A DNA stretch of 64,000 nucleotides, from the NCBI GenBank assembly GCA_014905825.1, contig JACGCN010000040.1, positions 369,218 to 433,217 on the forward strand, given 5' to 3'. The stretch is from Lyophyllum atratum (Eukaryota; Basidiomycota; Agaricomycetes; Agaricales; Lyophyllaceae). The notes under the pieces are model-generated. The model did no database searches, was not told where the DNA came from, and saw only the letters and a list, made by a program, of their open reading frames with translations. Position 1 is the first letter of the stretch; each line of letters opens with the position of its first letter. Made by a program: the position numbers and the translations under genes. This document shows positions 23,040 to 36,100 of the stretch, one piece after another.

Positions 23040-25472
23040 TGAAACTCGTCAGGTGCTAGATAGATCCCTTAGTGTATGATGAGACATAGTCCCCAAATCT
23101 GGCGCTTCTCCAGTGAGATATTTTCGAGTAAGTGGCTCTGGATATCGTCGGCAAGCTCGAATGGGACACGGGCGGATACCATGATCCGTCTCCAAGGGTG
23201 CCATGATGGTTTGTATCAGGAACGATCCTCCGCCACTTCTTTCTCAGAGTGGACGTCACAGCCTCTCGGAGGTTGACAAGTCTCCCGTCGGCGCGCAACT
23301 GCATATCTCTTATGTTTGAAACCTTTGGTGATTGACCCACGGCAAAATTAATCGGCAGGGCGCTGGACCTAGGAATAGTCTCCGCTTTCCCTAGAAAGAT
23401 GATGATGTGTTTCTGGAAGCTGACCCAGAGTAAATTTTGGGCTGGATCAGTAGGGGCCCGAGCACCACGGTGTGGAGGGCTCTGGGATGGAGTACGAGTC
23501 TAGAGGCTTCTTCTAGTACGCAGTTTTGTCGAACACCGTAAGTTCTAAGTACAGCTTTTCGGCGTCGTAGTATCCATGTAGTATCCATATGGCGAATCGC
23601 GATTGAGCAAAGTTCTCGATGTACTAAGCGGAAGTGATTGTCGGAACCATCGGCATTCGGAAGAATGAAACAAAACATGACGTTCCCCCCCAAGATCAAA
23701 CAGAGCCAAACTAAACGTATCTTTCACGGTCAAGGAGGCTCGGCCCTCACGACCGCCGACTACTCAATTACATAGCCTGGCGACGTTTACCTGATTGACC
23801 GCAGGGTATTGATTCTTCGATGGGAGAATAGAGCACAACAAGGTGGAAATTCGTCGTCTACTTAATCCCGAATAAGACCACCTTACATTGACAACAAACA
23901 CTCCCAAACGAATCTCATGCCCGACCGAAGGTTTTGGCAGCCTACTGAATGGATCCAGAAAGAGACACTTCGAGTCACGTATTCAGGCGGGTTCTCAGCG
24001 TCTTTCCAAGCCAATGGAGCAATGGATAGGTGCGAACAGGCCGTGCTTATTGCGAAGTCGGCACGGAGCGTCGCTGAAGCGTCGACCGACCTACAGGGTT
24101 TCATATTCTCGCGCCCCCCCTTGGTCTTGGGCTCCCGCAGCGTGTTGTAAAGCATGTTCCTCGGCGGCACGAAACCTATCGAACACTCTCCGCAACAGGC
24201 TGTCCAAGGCTACCTCGTACAGTGCCATGTTTGGCTGATGGATCACGATAGCGGATAGCGGATTGCGCAAGGCACCTCTACTGTCCGGAGTCAATCTCGA
24301 GATCGATTCGATAAATTTCGACTACGGGGTAACTGTACCAAGGTGATCGAACGGTTTGAAATGCTAACAAGAGATGCAGAATGTCAGGCTTTTGAGGAGC
24401 CTACCACCCATGTCCTTTATCTATTCGCTTGGCCACGAACAGCTTGATATCGCGACGTCGATACTCTTTGATGAGTGCCCGAGACATTAAAGGTGCGTTC
24501 TGCTTTCTACACGCGGGAGCAACTTAACATATCTCTTGCTAGTTTTAGAATGTCGTGCAGTGTAAATACTTAGCGGTAGCTCCCCCGCGCTACTCGTCTA
24601 TTTAAACATTGACAGAACACGTCGTTCAGACTGTCCGCCACCATTTGATTCTGCACACGCTGCGCAGGATCGAATTGACAGAATGTATCGTGGCGGTCCC
24701 GCCCTCCGTGCTCACCTGGGTCCGGACCCGGCTAACGTTCGTCATTTCACTGCGTTGATACCGTGTGCCGCTATTGCCAGGTTGTGTCGACTACTGACAG
24801 CTCCCAACTGATCATCACCCTCCGTTATATTCTCAGACGTATAGATTTCTGAATGGGCGTGCAATGTGGTGATGGTCGTGTGGGGGAGATAAGGAAGACT
24901 GGTTATAATTATAGTGCCTTCGCCGGGCATCCGCGATATATCGGAGAAGGCGATGATAGCGCCTCAACCTCGGGAGTCGAGAGTCTGCTGCTACAAACCC
25001 ATGGATCAATTCCAACGGGCTTCCATTAATAAATTCGACCCCTCGACGCGGGTAGCGTTTCCTGTTTTATTTTGACACTTGGACTCTAACATGTACCATG
25101 AACCTACTTACCATGGTTATTCAACTTCTGAAGTCAACGGGTGCAATATCCGATTTCGAAGAGTTTATAGCCTTGAATGGCTTGCAACTTGCAAGTGAAA
25201 ATGATCAGAATTATAATTAGGTCACGAATTGAAGCAAATAGCGGAAATTCAATAATTTACCGTGACTTAGAACCATCACAATGATGCATCAACTTCGCGC
25301 TCACAGGCTCTGCCAACGTCCAGCCCCACTCTCTCGTCGCAGCCCGTGCCTCAGCCAGGTTTCTAGCGGCTCACCAACCAACCCTTGCTGAACCCAATTA
25401 TAGGAATTCCCATGATTGTCAGTGACTGTTGAATCGTGATCAACGCGACACTTCCGGATCCAGTTCGCCATC
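23040..25472. other. Gene-poor region of 2.4 kb
   Basis: No gene could be supported. Minus-strand frames near 23060-23340 and 23883-24294 contain short protein-like stretches (for example FELADDIQSHLLENISLEKR) but no continuous model. They may be degraded gene remnants. No terminal repeats or transposase motifs were seen. Confidence 0.45.
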
Positions 25473-28400
25473 ATGGACACGGTCGCGATCTCGCAGGACG
25501 GGGAACGGGAGCGCGAAGACAAGTCTCTATCTATGTACATGAAGAGGGAAGAGTTGGATGAAGTGAACTTTTTCCAGGGAAACACGTCGCGGCATGATCC
25601 AACACAGGTTAGCTTCCAGCCTGGTGGGGAAGGACGGGGTCAAGCATTGCTAACAAATACTATCCAACTCTCTCAGCCACGAGCCATACGTCAACATCCG
25701 TTTTCCTTGGGTAGCTCGGTGGTAGGACCTTCACACAATCCTCATGCTCCTCTGGACGCCGGTCGTGCGACCGCTACAACTGTGGTATCGAAGAGGGGAA
25801 GGACGTTGAAGAAGTCTAGACGTGCAATTGATGGTGACGTTGAAGTGTCTGGCGCCACGTCAACACCCCGGAAACGGAAGCGTATGCAAGCGGGTAAACC
25901 CTCGACCGAAACGGTGGATGGAGTAGAGGTGCAGGAGGCGAAGCATAAGAAGAAGGTGGCCAGACCAAGGAAGACTACTACGCTACCGGTGTCGACTCAA
26001 CCGACGGAACGATTGCCTAAAGTACCGCTGGAGGACGGGTTGGCCGAGGAGAAGGTGGTGAAGAGGAGGAAGAACGCGAAGGTCCCGGGGATTGTGGCGA
26101 ACGAGTTGGCAGACGAAAGGGAATCAAACGCGATGCCGGAAACAGGCGTATTACAGGAGAAGGAGGCGAAGGTCAAGAAAAGGATCGTAAAACCGAAGCT
26201 GGACGGGGGTGAGAAGGTGAAGGAGGTCAAGGAAGCGAAGGAGCCAAAGGCGAAGACAGGCGTCACAACGAGGAGAAAAAGTGAGTACAAGGCCTTATTT
26301 TTTTCTTGTGGTTTTCTGACGCTCCCTCAAGAGCAAGCATTGGCGAACGGCGAACCTCAATGGAGTCTGGCGAAACCACAACCTTCAATTCAACTCGCAG
26401 TCGGGACTTCATCGACATCAAGGCTCGACGATCAACCCGTCATACAACCTTCGATATGGTGTGGTGTGAGCTCCTTCCATCGATACGATGGATTTCCCTT
26501 TCCTAACACTTATCCAGAGTAAAGAAGAGCTGGTATCCGCCTTGCCCGAACTCTCCAAATCCGTCAACGGCGTCACATGGCTACTGTCACCTACACCTGT
26601 GATCTTCGTCGAGGATCGAGCAACCAATGGGATCATCGTTTCTGACCTTGGTGGCGACGGAATCTCCTTTGAATTGATAATGCGAGCTTGTTTCTACCTA
26701 CTAGTCCATCTGTGACGTGCTCATTGTTTCCTTTTTTCCAGGATTCGAGACTTCGTCTGCCTATCTGATGACCTTGTTACGCTTGCCGATCAAACTGTCG
26801 ACAAATCTACAACGACGACAACGACGACCCGCGGAGAACAACAGACCCAAAATGAACAATTGGCGGCATTATCTCCCATTCGTGACGGATGTTTAGATAG
26901 CGGCGCTACCGGCCAGTCAGAGCTACGGGCTCCATCACAAGGTCCAAACACGCGCCCTATTCCAGGCTCTTTCTCCAATCTTCCCCCAACACCCATTCTC
27001 CTCCCACCCGGCAGCAAAGCGCAAGACTGGAGTACTCCAACTCGGTCTCCTGACAAAATTGAACGTATGTTGGGGTTCTTCTGTCTATTGTTAAGAAATA
27101 AACTGATATGCTCACCTTACAGATACTTTTTCGAACACTTTTCGGAAGCTGGCGCTGTCACCTGGTCATTCAGCTCTTGGAACGTCTTCGGTTGCTGATC
27201 ACGCCTCGTCTGGGTTACGCGCCCCTCCAGTAGTGTTCCCGTGTGCCGTTGCTGGACCACCCAGCGTCGGTCCTTCGACCGACCCTCCATCCCGAGCCCA
27301 CGCCTCTGCTACACCCGTCGCTGCTTCCTCCGCTCCGAGATCACACGTCTCTCACGTGACACCATCGCCTGCAGATGTTGGACCACCGGAAGCTATCCCC
27401 TTGACCGTCAGTCCATCGGCTGCGCCTTCTCCCGCCGCTGGTCCCTCGGCGCCTCGTCGGCCTCTACGACTGCCTGCTGGACCCGGACCCTCCCGGACCA
27501 AGCAGACAACCTCAAAGCTCCCCAAGTTCAAACGAATCGCTGCTGATGCCAGCCCGTCCATCCCATGTGATTCACCAGCGCCATCTTTACCTATCAATAC
27601 TAGATTGCCCATACCACCTTCAAGGATCGACGCATCTACTTCGGATATCCACCCTTCCCTTTCGAGTTGGCAGACAAAACCGGTTCCTAGGGAATGTCCA
27701 TGTACGCGAACAAGCGTTGGTGGGAATTGCAAGAGATGCAGTGAAGCAGAAACTCAGGCCTTATCCAAGCAAGCCCCGGTTCCGACGGATCCACCATCCG
27801 CTCCGGAGGGCGACGTTAAACCTGGTCATCCAAAGCTGACAAGATCTACTACGGCTGTCGGATCACCCGTCATACCACCACCACCAGCGATCATGTTATC
27901 TGTTCAAACTACTCTTTCACCTCACCATGATCTGATCGAGTCGCCTCTTACTTCGGTTTGCTCATGCAGCCGCACCAGATTCGACCGCAATTGCAAAGTA
28001 TGCAACGGCTACGTCCAAAAAGATATCGTTTCCTCATCCAGCCAGCCCTCCGTCCCGACGAACCTGCCTTTCGCTGGGGATGGAAATGATCATCATTCGC
28101 GTTTATCGAATACGGCGGACAGAAACAACAAAGTCGTCACGGACTATTCAACGGAGCGAATGTCGGATGGCCACCGGGAACGGCCTCGTGATCCTCGACC
28201 TCCCATCAAGATGGAACCAGCACCTCCGCAGCATCTCTGGGCATGGCCTACCGAGGTCGACGGCCAATATCCCGATGGCCCCTTACCATGGATAGAGCCG
28301 ACTTTGACCGCATCGGGATGGGCCCTTCCTCCCCCAAAGGACGCTCAAACGCCTCCTGCGAACCTCCGTGCACGCGTCAAAGACCCTCCACCCCCCATCG

Positions 28401-30657
28401 AGATCGACCTCGATGGACCCCATCACGCCGGCCCCTCGACCTCGGACACAACTGGCCCAAACCCCGCCGTGACACAGCCGCAGTCCCTCGCCGCCCCCGT
28501 CGACCCAAGGCCCGACGAGCTTATACCATGCAAACTCCCGCCCGAGGTCGTCGCCATCTGCGACGCCTACATCGCCGGCACGCCCATCCTCGCCATCGTC
28601 GCCCGCGCCTTCCTCCTTCACCGCTGGCGCATCGCCGTGCCCGAGGAGTGCTGTTACGCGTATCTCGGGTTCTTTAAGGTCACGAGTCTCCAGGTGGGTG
28701 TTCTCCTCTGTCTCGTTTTGTCGGGCTGACTGGGAGGTCGTACTCTACAGGAAAGGCGTATGGTTTTGCCTGATGGAGTGAAGACGCTGGAGGTGGGGCA
28801 GGTCGGGGGGAGGATGGAATGGCGCTTCGGGTGTACGTGGGTTCCGAGCGGTGAGGAGGTTCTCTCACACGGAGACCCTTCGACAACTTCGCTCCGGCCT
28901 TGGTGGTCTCCCACCGCTCCCGCCATCTTTCCAGCAGCCGAGGACGAAGAAGACACCAACACAACTTCCCCGCACTACCTCGCCCAACACAACACCCACC
29001 CAAACTACCACCTCCTCCACACGCTCAACCTCCCCCTCCACCAGCGCTACCACACCCCCCTCCCCAACTACATGTTCGCCTCTCCGGGGGCGGGCGACAT
29101 CCCGAGCGGGTGGTGGTGCGGCCCGGAGGGGTGCGGAAGGGTGAGCTTTCGGAGCATGTTGAGGCATCGGCGGTGTGTGGGGGTGGGGTGCGAGGAGGGG
29201 GTACGGAGGAGGAGGGCGAAGGGGAAGGGGAAAGCCAAGGCGAAAGCGGTGTTTCGGGGGGAAGTGGTTGAGAGGGGGGATGTGGAAGGAGAGGAGGGGG
29301 GGATGTTCCGGGATGAGGAGGAGTATCAGCTTCACGTAGAGCTTCAGCGTCAATACGAAGGGCCCGAGGAAGAGGGGGAGGAGGAGAAGGACCCGGAAGA
29401 GGGGTACGCTGTGGAGCTGGGGCAGCTGCGTGATCGACAGCAGGCGGCGCCGGTGTCGCATCCCGTGAACGTGCTTCCGGGGGGCGGGGTCGTCGATGGG
29501 GTCGTGGCGATGTGGGGGGACGGCATGCGGACGTTCGCGTACGTGTGGGGCCCAGGGGACGAGGGGAAGAGGAAATGGAAGGGGAAGGAGACGGAGGGAG
29601 AGGGGGAGAGAAGGATAACGCACGTGTTCACGGGGAACGCGCCGGGGCTGCAGGGAGAGGCGGGGACGCTGTTGATGGAGGTGCAGATACGTGTTCAGCT
29701 GAGTAGGCAGATGGGTGGATCAAGTTCGTCTTTTCCTTCCTTCCCCCCCTCCCTTCCCCCATCCCTCTTCTAACAACCGTCAACCTGCTTAGATCCGTAC
29801 TTCTCCTGCGCGGTGGGCCCGCAGAAGGGCGCGGTCGCGTGGGGGGATGCACCGGAGTGCATGAGGCGTGCGAGGGAGGTGATGCTTGAGCGGGTGCGGG
29901 TGTACGGGGAGAGGGAGGTGGGGATGGAGAGGATGGAGGTGGTGGCGTGGGTCGTTGTTGGGACGCGGAAGGTGTGTTTTATCCTTTTGTGCAGGCAGAT
30001 GGCTGACGTTTGCTTGGCAGGGAGCCTCGGCGTTGAGGTGCGCTGAGCATCCGGTGGTGCTGATGCTGCTGGGTTGTGAGGCTGCGATTACGTTGGTGCC
30101 GAAGTCGGGGTTTCCAATTCCGGGTCCACTTCCGGTCACGGCCGTGGAGGCGGAAAAAGTCACTCTCGTTGAGGTGAAGGTGGAAGTGGTGGACGACGAT
30201 ATCGGCGTGGATGGGGATGGGGATGTGGTCATGGGTGGGGCGGGCCCTTATACGCCGGACCTGGATGATCCTATGCTCATGCGGATGGAGGCTATCTCCC
30301 TCATTGACGCTGATCACGTTGAAGAACCCACGCCCATGCCGATGGGACATATCGAGGCCATGGACGTGGACAAGGTGGAGGAACCGGTGGTGAAGAAGCG
30401 CGCGCCGGTGAAGGAGAAGAAGCAGGCAGTGGTGGTGACGATGGTGCATGGGGACGTGGTGATGCTCTCCGGGGACACCTTTGAGGTTCGTCGTCTTCTG
30501 GCTTACGAGAAGTTGGAGACAAGGCTGATGGTTTTTGGGGTTTAGTACTCTATTAAGCGGTTTGGGACGAGTATCTGTGAGTCTTGGTTTTGCGATGGGG
30601 GAGGCGCTTGGCTGATCGATTTTGGTAGTGCTTATGGGGTCGATGGGGGAGGGGTGA
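25473..30657 (+). CDS. Very large low-complexity protein with Cys motifs and AlkB-like C-terminal region
   Basis: A multi-exon gene for a protein of roughly 1,500 residues. The N-terminal ~270 residues are Lys/Arg-rich with PRKRKR- and KKRIVKPK-type nuclear-localisation motifs. Exon 26518-26690 has EELVSALPELSKSVNGVTWL. A Pro/Ser-rich disordered part (27230-28500) holds two CxCx8CxxC motifs (27695-27739 and 27959-28003). Next comes a Cys/His knuckle, CGPEGCGRVSFRSMLRHRRC (from 29117). The C-terminal part has ITHVFTGNAPGLQGEAGTLL, VVAWVVVGTRKGASAL, VVLMLLGCEAAITLVPKSGF and VVVTMVHGDVVMLSGDTFEYSI. The last two resemble the 'HGDhhhM.G...' end of AlkB-like 2-oxoglutarate dioxygenase folds in basidiomycete proteins, but the HxD...H metal site is not obvious. 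The short last exon ends GEG-TGA at 30657. Function unknown; single-gene structure is inferred from frame continuity. Confidence 0.7.
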
Positions 30658-30850
30658 GTTCTTGAGGTTGCGGTGGATGTCTTGTGATGTAAATATGTGT
30701 GAGTTGTCGAGAATGTACAAATTGAGAGCCAAGCTGCGGTGCCGAACAGCATGCGAAGGGTGCTAAGTAGTGCTATCCATGCTACGCTCGGGTAGCGAAG
30801 CCCGTGTCGAGCGAGCCATTATTGTTGGTGTTGCTGACTGTCGTTGAAAA

Positions 30851-31184
30851 GTGTTGATATGTGCGGGTACGGACTGGTGAGTTTATTTCAAATTCGGCGC
30901 TATAACAACGGACTCAATGTGCGACCACCACCACGCCTCTTTGGATTATGCAGGCCTAAGCTAGGCAAGAAGGAACGCGGGGGAGCAGCGAAAGGCGACG
31001 CTGGGGAGGAGTACGAGTGAGTCCCCTTCCCTACTTTTCAACCCAAAATCGAACTAACAACCACAGCTTCGAACTTCCAGGAACCCCGACCTCCTCGAAC
31101 CCCACATCCTACGCTCCCTCTCCAACGTCCCCATCCTCTCCGTGCACACCTCGTGCAACGGCTGCCACTTCGTCTGCCTCGATT
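30851..31184 (+). pseudogene. Fragment of an RCC1-repeat-type protein
   Basis: Three short exons join in frame. VLICAGTDW (30851-30876) is followed by an intron 30877-30953, then PKLGKKERGGAAKGDAGEEY (30954-31016). After an intron to 31080 comes NPDLLEPHILRSLSNVPILS, then VHTSCNGCHFVCLD (31081-31184), with GTAAGT after it. This matches the N-terminus of fungal RCC1/ATS1-like beta-propeller proteins as I remember them (LLICGGTNW..., ...GCHSVCLD). No ATG precedes the first block in frame (it starts at GTG just after a TGA), and no propeller repeats were found downstream. A truncated or decayed copy is likely; an undetected upstream mini-exon and poor downstream splicing are the alternative. Confidence 0.45.
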
Positions 31185-33142
31185 GTAAGTTATAGCGCTG
31201 AGAGATCCAATACCACGATATCGATTCTTTACATTATCATTGTTCGAAATTTGGGTGGCTACTATACGCTTTGAGGATGGTTCTGGCATCCTCCCACCGA
31301 ATGACGTTGCCCGAAATGGGTAAACATTGCGTCCATCATCATCATACGCAGACACGCAGATTCACAACAGTCGTTCCACCCTTGAGATTCAAGTGCATGC
31401 CGAGCCTGGGGTCTCGATGTCGAACTTGTACTTCCCTGACCTCACTGTGATTCATGCGAACTCCCTGCACGCTTTGTGGGGTGCTTGCGATCTCCGCACC
31501 CGAGCTTCCTTGCTGCGATCTGCTGTGCATAAAGGGCCCGTGGTAGGTAGTCCTTACTAGTAGCGTCACAATTCACGGGTGGGAGGTCGCCATGAATTCT
31601 CCAGGCTGCCAATCACGTAAAAGGCCGTTATGTATCGATCCTTCTTCCAGGCTGTCAAGACGAGACTTGTAAGTGACAGCTGCGTCGCGAATAGCCGCGG
31701 GTGTCGTGCTTGGTTGTGGTGAATTCAGTAGGTGTCGAACAGGGCGTCGCAGGATGGGCGGAAGCGAGTATCGTTGTTAGAAATTTCGTCAGAAATGGAA
31801 GAGAACATTTCTCCTGTCTGCACGAATGACACTGACCTCTGAGTGAAAAACTGAACGCGGGATTACAAGAGACAGGGTTATTGGAATTTACCAACGCCGC
31901 AACTCCTGAGCAGCTGGCTAACAACTTCGTAGGCTAACTCCTTGGCTCGGTATTTACCTCATGTCATTCGCTTTTGGCTGTTATCTTGTACTCCGCAGGT
32001 GACACAATAGACGGATCTGAGCCGACATTTCACGTCAGCTTATGCATGTTGAGGTTCTGAGGGGGGGAAGGGTACATAAGGAGGACTCACGGCCGTTGTC
32101 TCGTAGGGTCAACCATTTCGGAGGCGTCGTGGTATGAAATCAATTGAGTGAAGTACGGTATGGCTCGGACATGGTTCATTGCGGTTGAAGGATCGCGTCG
32201 ACTTATGCCGGGGATAAGGGGAATACTAAGGGAAGATAAGCCGTACATACCGCACGACAAATTAGTGACTGCAGTCAGATTTGGCGGCGTCAAAGAAAAA
32301 GGAAATTTGCGCCGGGAGGAGAAGTTCTCGACTCATCCGTGGGATCTATGGCATGTATGGCCCGGAATTGAGAATATTTCCGTGCACAGGCGAGTAGAGG
32401 AGTTGAGCCAACGTCCGTCAACCGTACAATGCCAGAGGCAAGAACAGTGATTCGGTGACGGTTGTTATGCTAGGGAGACGGGAGAAACGTCGACAGTCGT
32501 GAATTGAGACAAACGTTCACTTGAAGACACCTATGGATGAGATTGATTTCCGATGGAGGACGGCACGGTGTAAGTTCGTCCTCGAGGGTGACAAACCAGG
32601 AACTGGGGTGATTTGGTGGCAGAGCTATGTACAGATACAGGGCAAGCGGACGCCCTTGTCAGCCTGCCTCAAACCTCGAGGTTCCAGGAACATGAAAGGC
32701 ACTGACAGGGGTGGTGTGCAATCGCAGTTATCAACAGGTTCCTGTGGTGGTGGTACCGCAGCGTGTACGCGTATTTACCATAACCGCCGAACGAGCCCGC
32801 CAGAGCACGGTCAGCGCAAACTCTACCTCAATGATACATATGCTTGTAACTTGCTCTTTGAAGCCTATGACACAGCTCAAGATGCTCGGGATATAAATCT
32901 GGGACCTGGGTGAAAAAAAGTGCAGAGTGGGTGGATGAGAAAGGAAATAGCCATTCGGGGTCAGGCACATCAAAGTGCCTTGCTTGAGAATGATTGCCTG
33001 AGCTGAATTCCCAGTCAGCTCTCCCAGCTATTCTCCCCAACTCTCTGCGAAACCACCACCACCAACGGCGAGCATACCCCCTTCCCCGTCGCCCCCGTCC
33101 CTTCCGCACTCGAAATCTGTCTGCCCGACCTCCATAACTCAT
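31185..33142. other. Gene-poor region of 2 kb
   Basis: Only unrecognised open frames occur, for example 31327-31560 plus, 31655-31924 minus and 32087-32293 minus. The last 100 bases before 33143 are C-rich and form the leader of the OPT gene. No RNA gene or mobile element was identified. Confidence 0.5.
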
Positions 33143-36100
33143 ATGGCTCGGCGACCACCCTCGACCGCTGGCTCGTCTCGCCCATTCACATCAAATGGTG
33201 CCCGTCCGACCACAGCGGCCGGAAACGGTGCAGAATACGACCACAATCCGCAGTATACCTACGAACCTGATTATGATCTCGAGGAAGAGGAAGAGGAGAG
33301 CGAGGATGAAGATGTGTTTGCTTTTCTCCCTCCTTCAACAGCAGAGCAGCAGAAGCAACAGCAAGAACAACAATCACAGCACGACTATCCCCAGACTCAC
33401 CCTGCAGACCACCATTCAGACCAGGTCTTTGCAAATTCTGCCCCATCACCATACATAACCTACCCTTCGCCCACATTCGATCCATACGCACGGTTTCCCG
33501 CCGATTCCGTGACAGGCGTTGGCCCATCTACGCCTCATTTTCAATACTTCCAACCTCCTCCACAAACCCCACCCTCGACGGATTCTAACAACCATAATAC
33601 CGAGGGCGACCACTATCGTCTACGGAGACTCAATACCCCCGGGGGCACCGCAATATCTAACGTGCCTACCACCGCCGAGTCTCGCGAAGTGCGGGTATCT
33701 CTACCAGGAGGCAGTCTGGCAAGTGCGACGGCGAGTGAGAAGGATTTGGACATGGAGGCTGGGACCTCGAGGCGGAGAAGTCATCCAAAGAAACACGACT
33801 CGTCCATTACAGATTCGCTGAGCATTGGGCGCAGTATGATGGATGATGATGACGATACCAGCAGAGAAGGATCAATAAAGTGAGTTTCTCACCGAATCTG
33901 TCCCCTTTGCTTTTGCATTCGCGGGATCATCGTGCTCTTTGCACTACGCGTGACTGTTGCGATTGCCATTTTCTGTCGTCTTCTCGACTTCATTTTCCGT
34001 CCTCGCGGCGGTCACGTTTACGTCCTCTGAACCTTCGCACTTCTACGTGCTGAAATGATCCACCGTCGCGTTTCATATACTCTCATATCCAGTTATTCTA
34101 TCTTTCACTAGTTTTCTCCTCTTGTGTATCCATGTCATCCCTTTCACTCCCGCTAACCTCCTGCTCTCCCTCCTCCCCTCCCTCTTTAACTAGAATGGAA
34201 TTCGATTTCGACGCGATAGACGACGAGGATAGCCCCTTCCCAGAGGTTCGTGCCTCCGTATCTAACATCGATGACCCCGACATGCCGGCTTTGACAATCC
34301 GGATGTGGTTCGTTGGCCTTATACTTTGCATGATCAGCAGGTCGGTCATGATTCTCTCTCACTGTCTCAATGATAAGTGACACTTCAACCGCAGTGGTCT
34401 CAACGTATTCTTCAATTTCCGTTCTCCTGCTCCAACTGTAGTTCCCCTCGCGCTCCTCCTGATTTCATACCCTTTTGGCAAATTCCTAGCATTCACACTA
34501 CCCATAACCACATATCGCATTCCTATACCCAACCTCCCTTCCTCGATTCTTCCTGTTCCTAACGCAAATACCTCACGGCCGGCTCTCTTATTCATCAACC
34601 TCTTCCGGCCACTTACATACCCCCGCGCTATCGAATTCTCTCTCAATCCCGGCCCCTGGAACATAAAGGAGCACGTCCTAGTGTTCATTATGGCCAACGT
34701 TGCCGTGGGTAACCCCTACGCACTCAATGCCGTCGTGGTTGCCGAGGTGTACTACGAGCTCAAGCTCGGGTATTGGTTCGCCCTCGTGCTCGTTCTTGCA
34801 ACGCAGCTGACCGGTTTCGGGCTTGCGGGCTTGTGTCGCCGCTTCCTGGTGTGGCCCGCTAGCATGGTGTGGCCGCAGAATCTGGTTGCATGTACATTGT
34901 TGAATACCTTGCATGCCGAAGATGAAGATGACGGCGTGGGTATGAGCCTCGGGAGGACCGGCGGGAAGGGCATGTCGCGTTATCGGTTCTTTATGATTGT
35001 GATGATCGGAAGCTTCTTCTTCTTTTTCCTGCCTGGTCCGTACCCTCGTATTTTTTGATGCCGCTTCATGAGTTCTAACAAACTTGACAGGGTTCTTGTT
35101 CGAGGCGCTTTCAGTTTTCTCCTTCGTTTGCTGGGCCGCACCTGACAACGTTGCCGTGAATCAAATCTTCGGTGTACACTCTGGACTAGGATTCAGTGTT
35201 CTGACATTCGACTGGACTCAAATCAGTTGGATCGGTAGTCCCATGATGGGTACGCTTGCGAATTTCATTATTTTTAGCATAAAGCTTACCTGTCAATCAA
35301 GTTCCGTGGTGGGCTGAAGTACACATCTTCCTTGGCTTCGTCATATTCTACTGGATCTTGACGCCTATCCTGTACTACTCGAATGTAAGCTGGTTCAATT
35401 GCTCAACTTATTTTGACAATTTATCTTTCTGTCTTAGGCCTGGTCACTGGCCTACTTCCCAATATCTGCCAACGAGCCATACGACCTGTTCGGCAAGGTC
35501 TACGATATCAAAAGAGTTCTTACCAAAGACGACCGCTTCGACCTCGATGCTTACAATGCATATTCGCCGCTCTATCTCCCTGCTACCTACGCGATGACAT
35601 ATCTCCTCGCTTTTGCACTGAGCACCTGTGTCATCATCCACACCCTTCTGTACCATGGCCGGAGCCTGCTCAACGGCATCAAGAAGATGAAAGTGGAGAG
35701 CGATGACATCCACGCGAAGCTCATGCGCAATTACCCTGAAGTCCCTGATTGGTGGTACATGAGTGCATTCTGCGTCTTTTTCGGCTTGGCTATCGTTGCC
35801 GTTGAGGTATTTGATTTCCCGTATTCTTTCCTAAAAATAAGATCCTGATGACGTCCTGCCTTTCAGGTATGGGACACGAATGTTCCTGTATGGGCATTAG
35901 TACTGGCGCTTCTGCTCCCCGTTGTTTATATTCTTCCTTCTGGCTTCATCTATGCCATGACTGGACAGGGTGTACGCTTCTTGCCTTTCCCGAAGCATCT
36001 ACAGATATCTGACGTCGAGATTTAGATAACCCTCAATATTCTTGCCCAGATCATCCCAGGGACACTCTTGCCGGGTAATCCTCTGGCCAACATGGTATGA

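Noticed and set aside
23056..24294. Possible degraded F-box-type gene on the minus strand
   Set aside because: Only isolated protein-like words; no F-box consensus and no continuous exon model could be built.
28865..29623. Minus-strand open frame of 252 codons
   Set aside because: It is opposite to the confidently coding G-rich exon of the AlkB-like gene; extreme composition removes stop codons. Its translation is Pro/Leu/His-rich without domains.
29979..30752. Minus-strand open frame of 257 codons
   Set aside because: Antisense shadow of the last exons of the AlkB-like gene; His/Ser-rich, no domain, no plausible splice sites.
34674..35148. Minus-strand frame of 156 codons
   Set aside because: Opposite to the membrane helices of the OPT transporter; composition is that of an antisense shadow.
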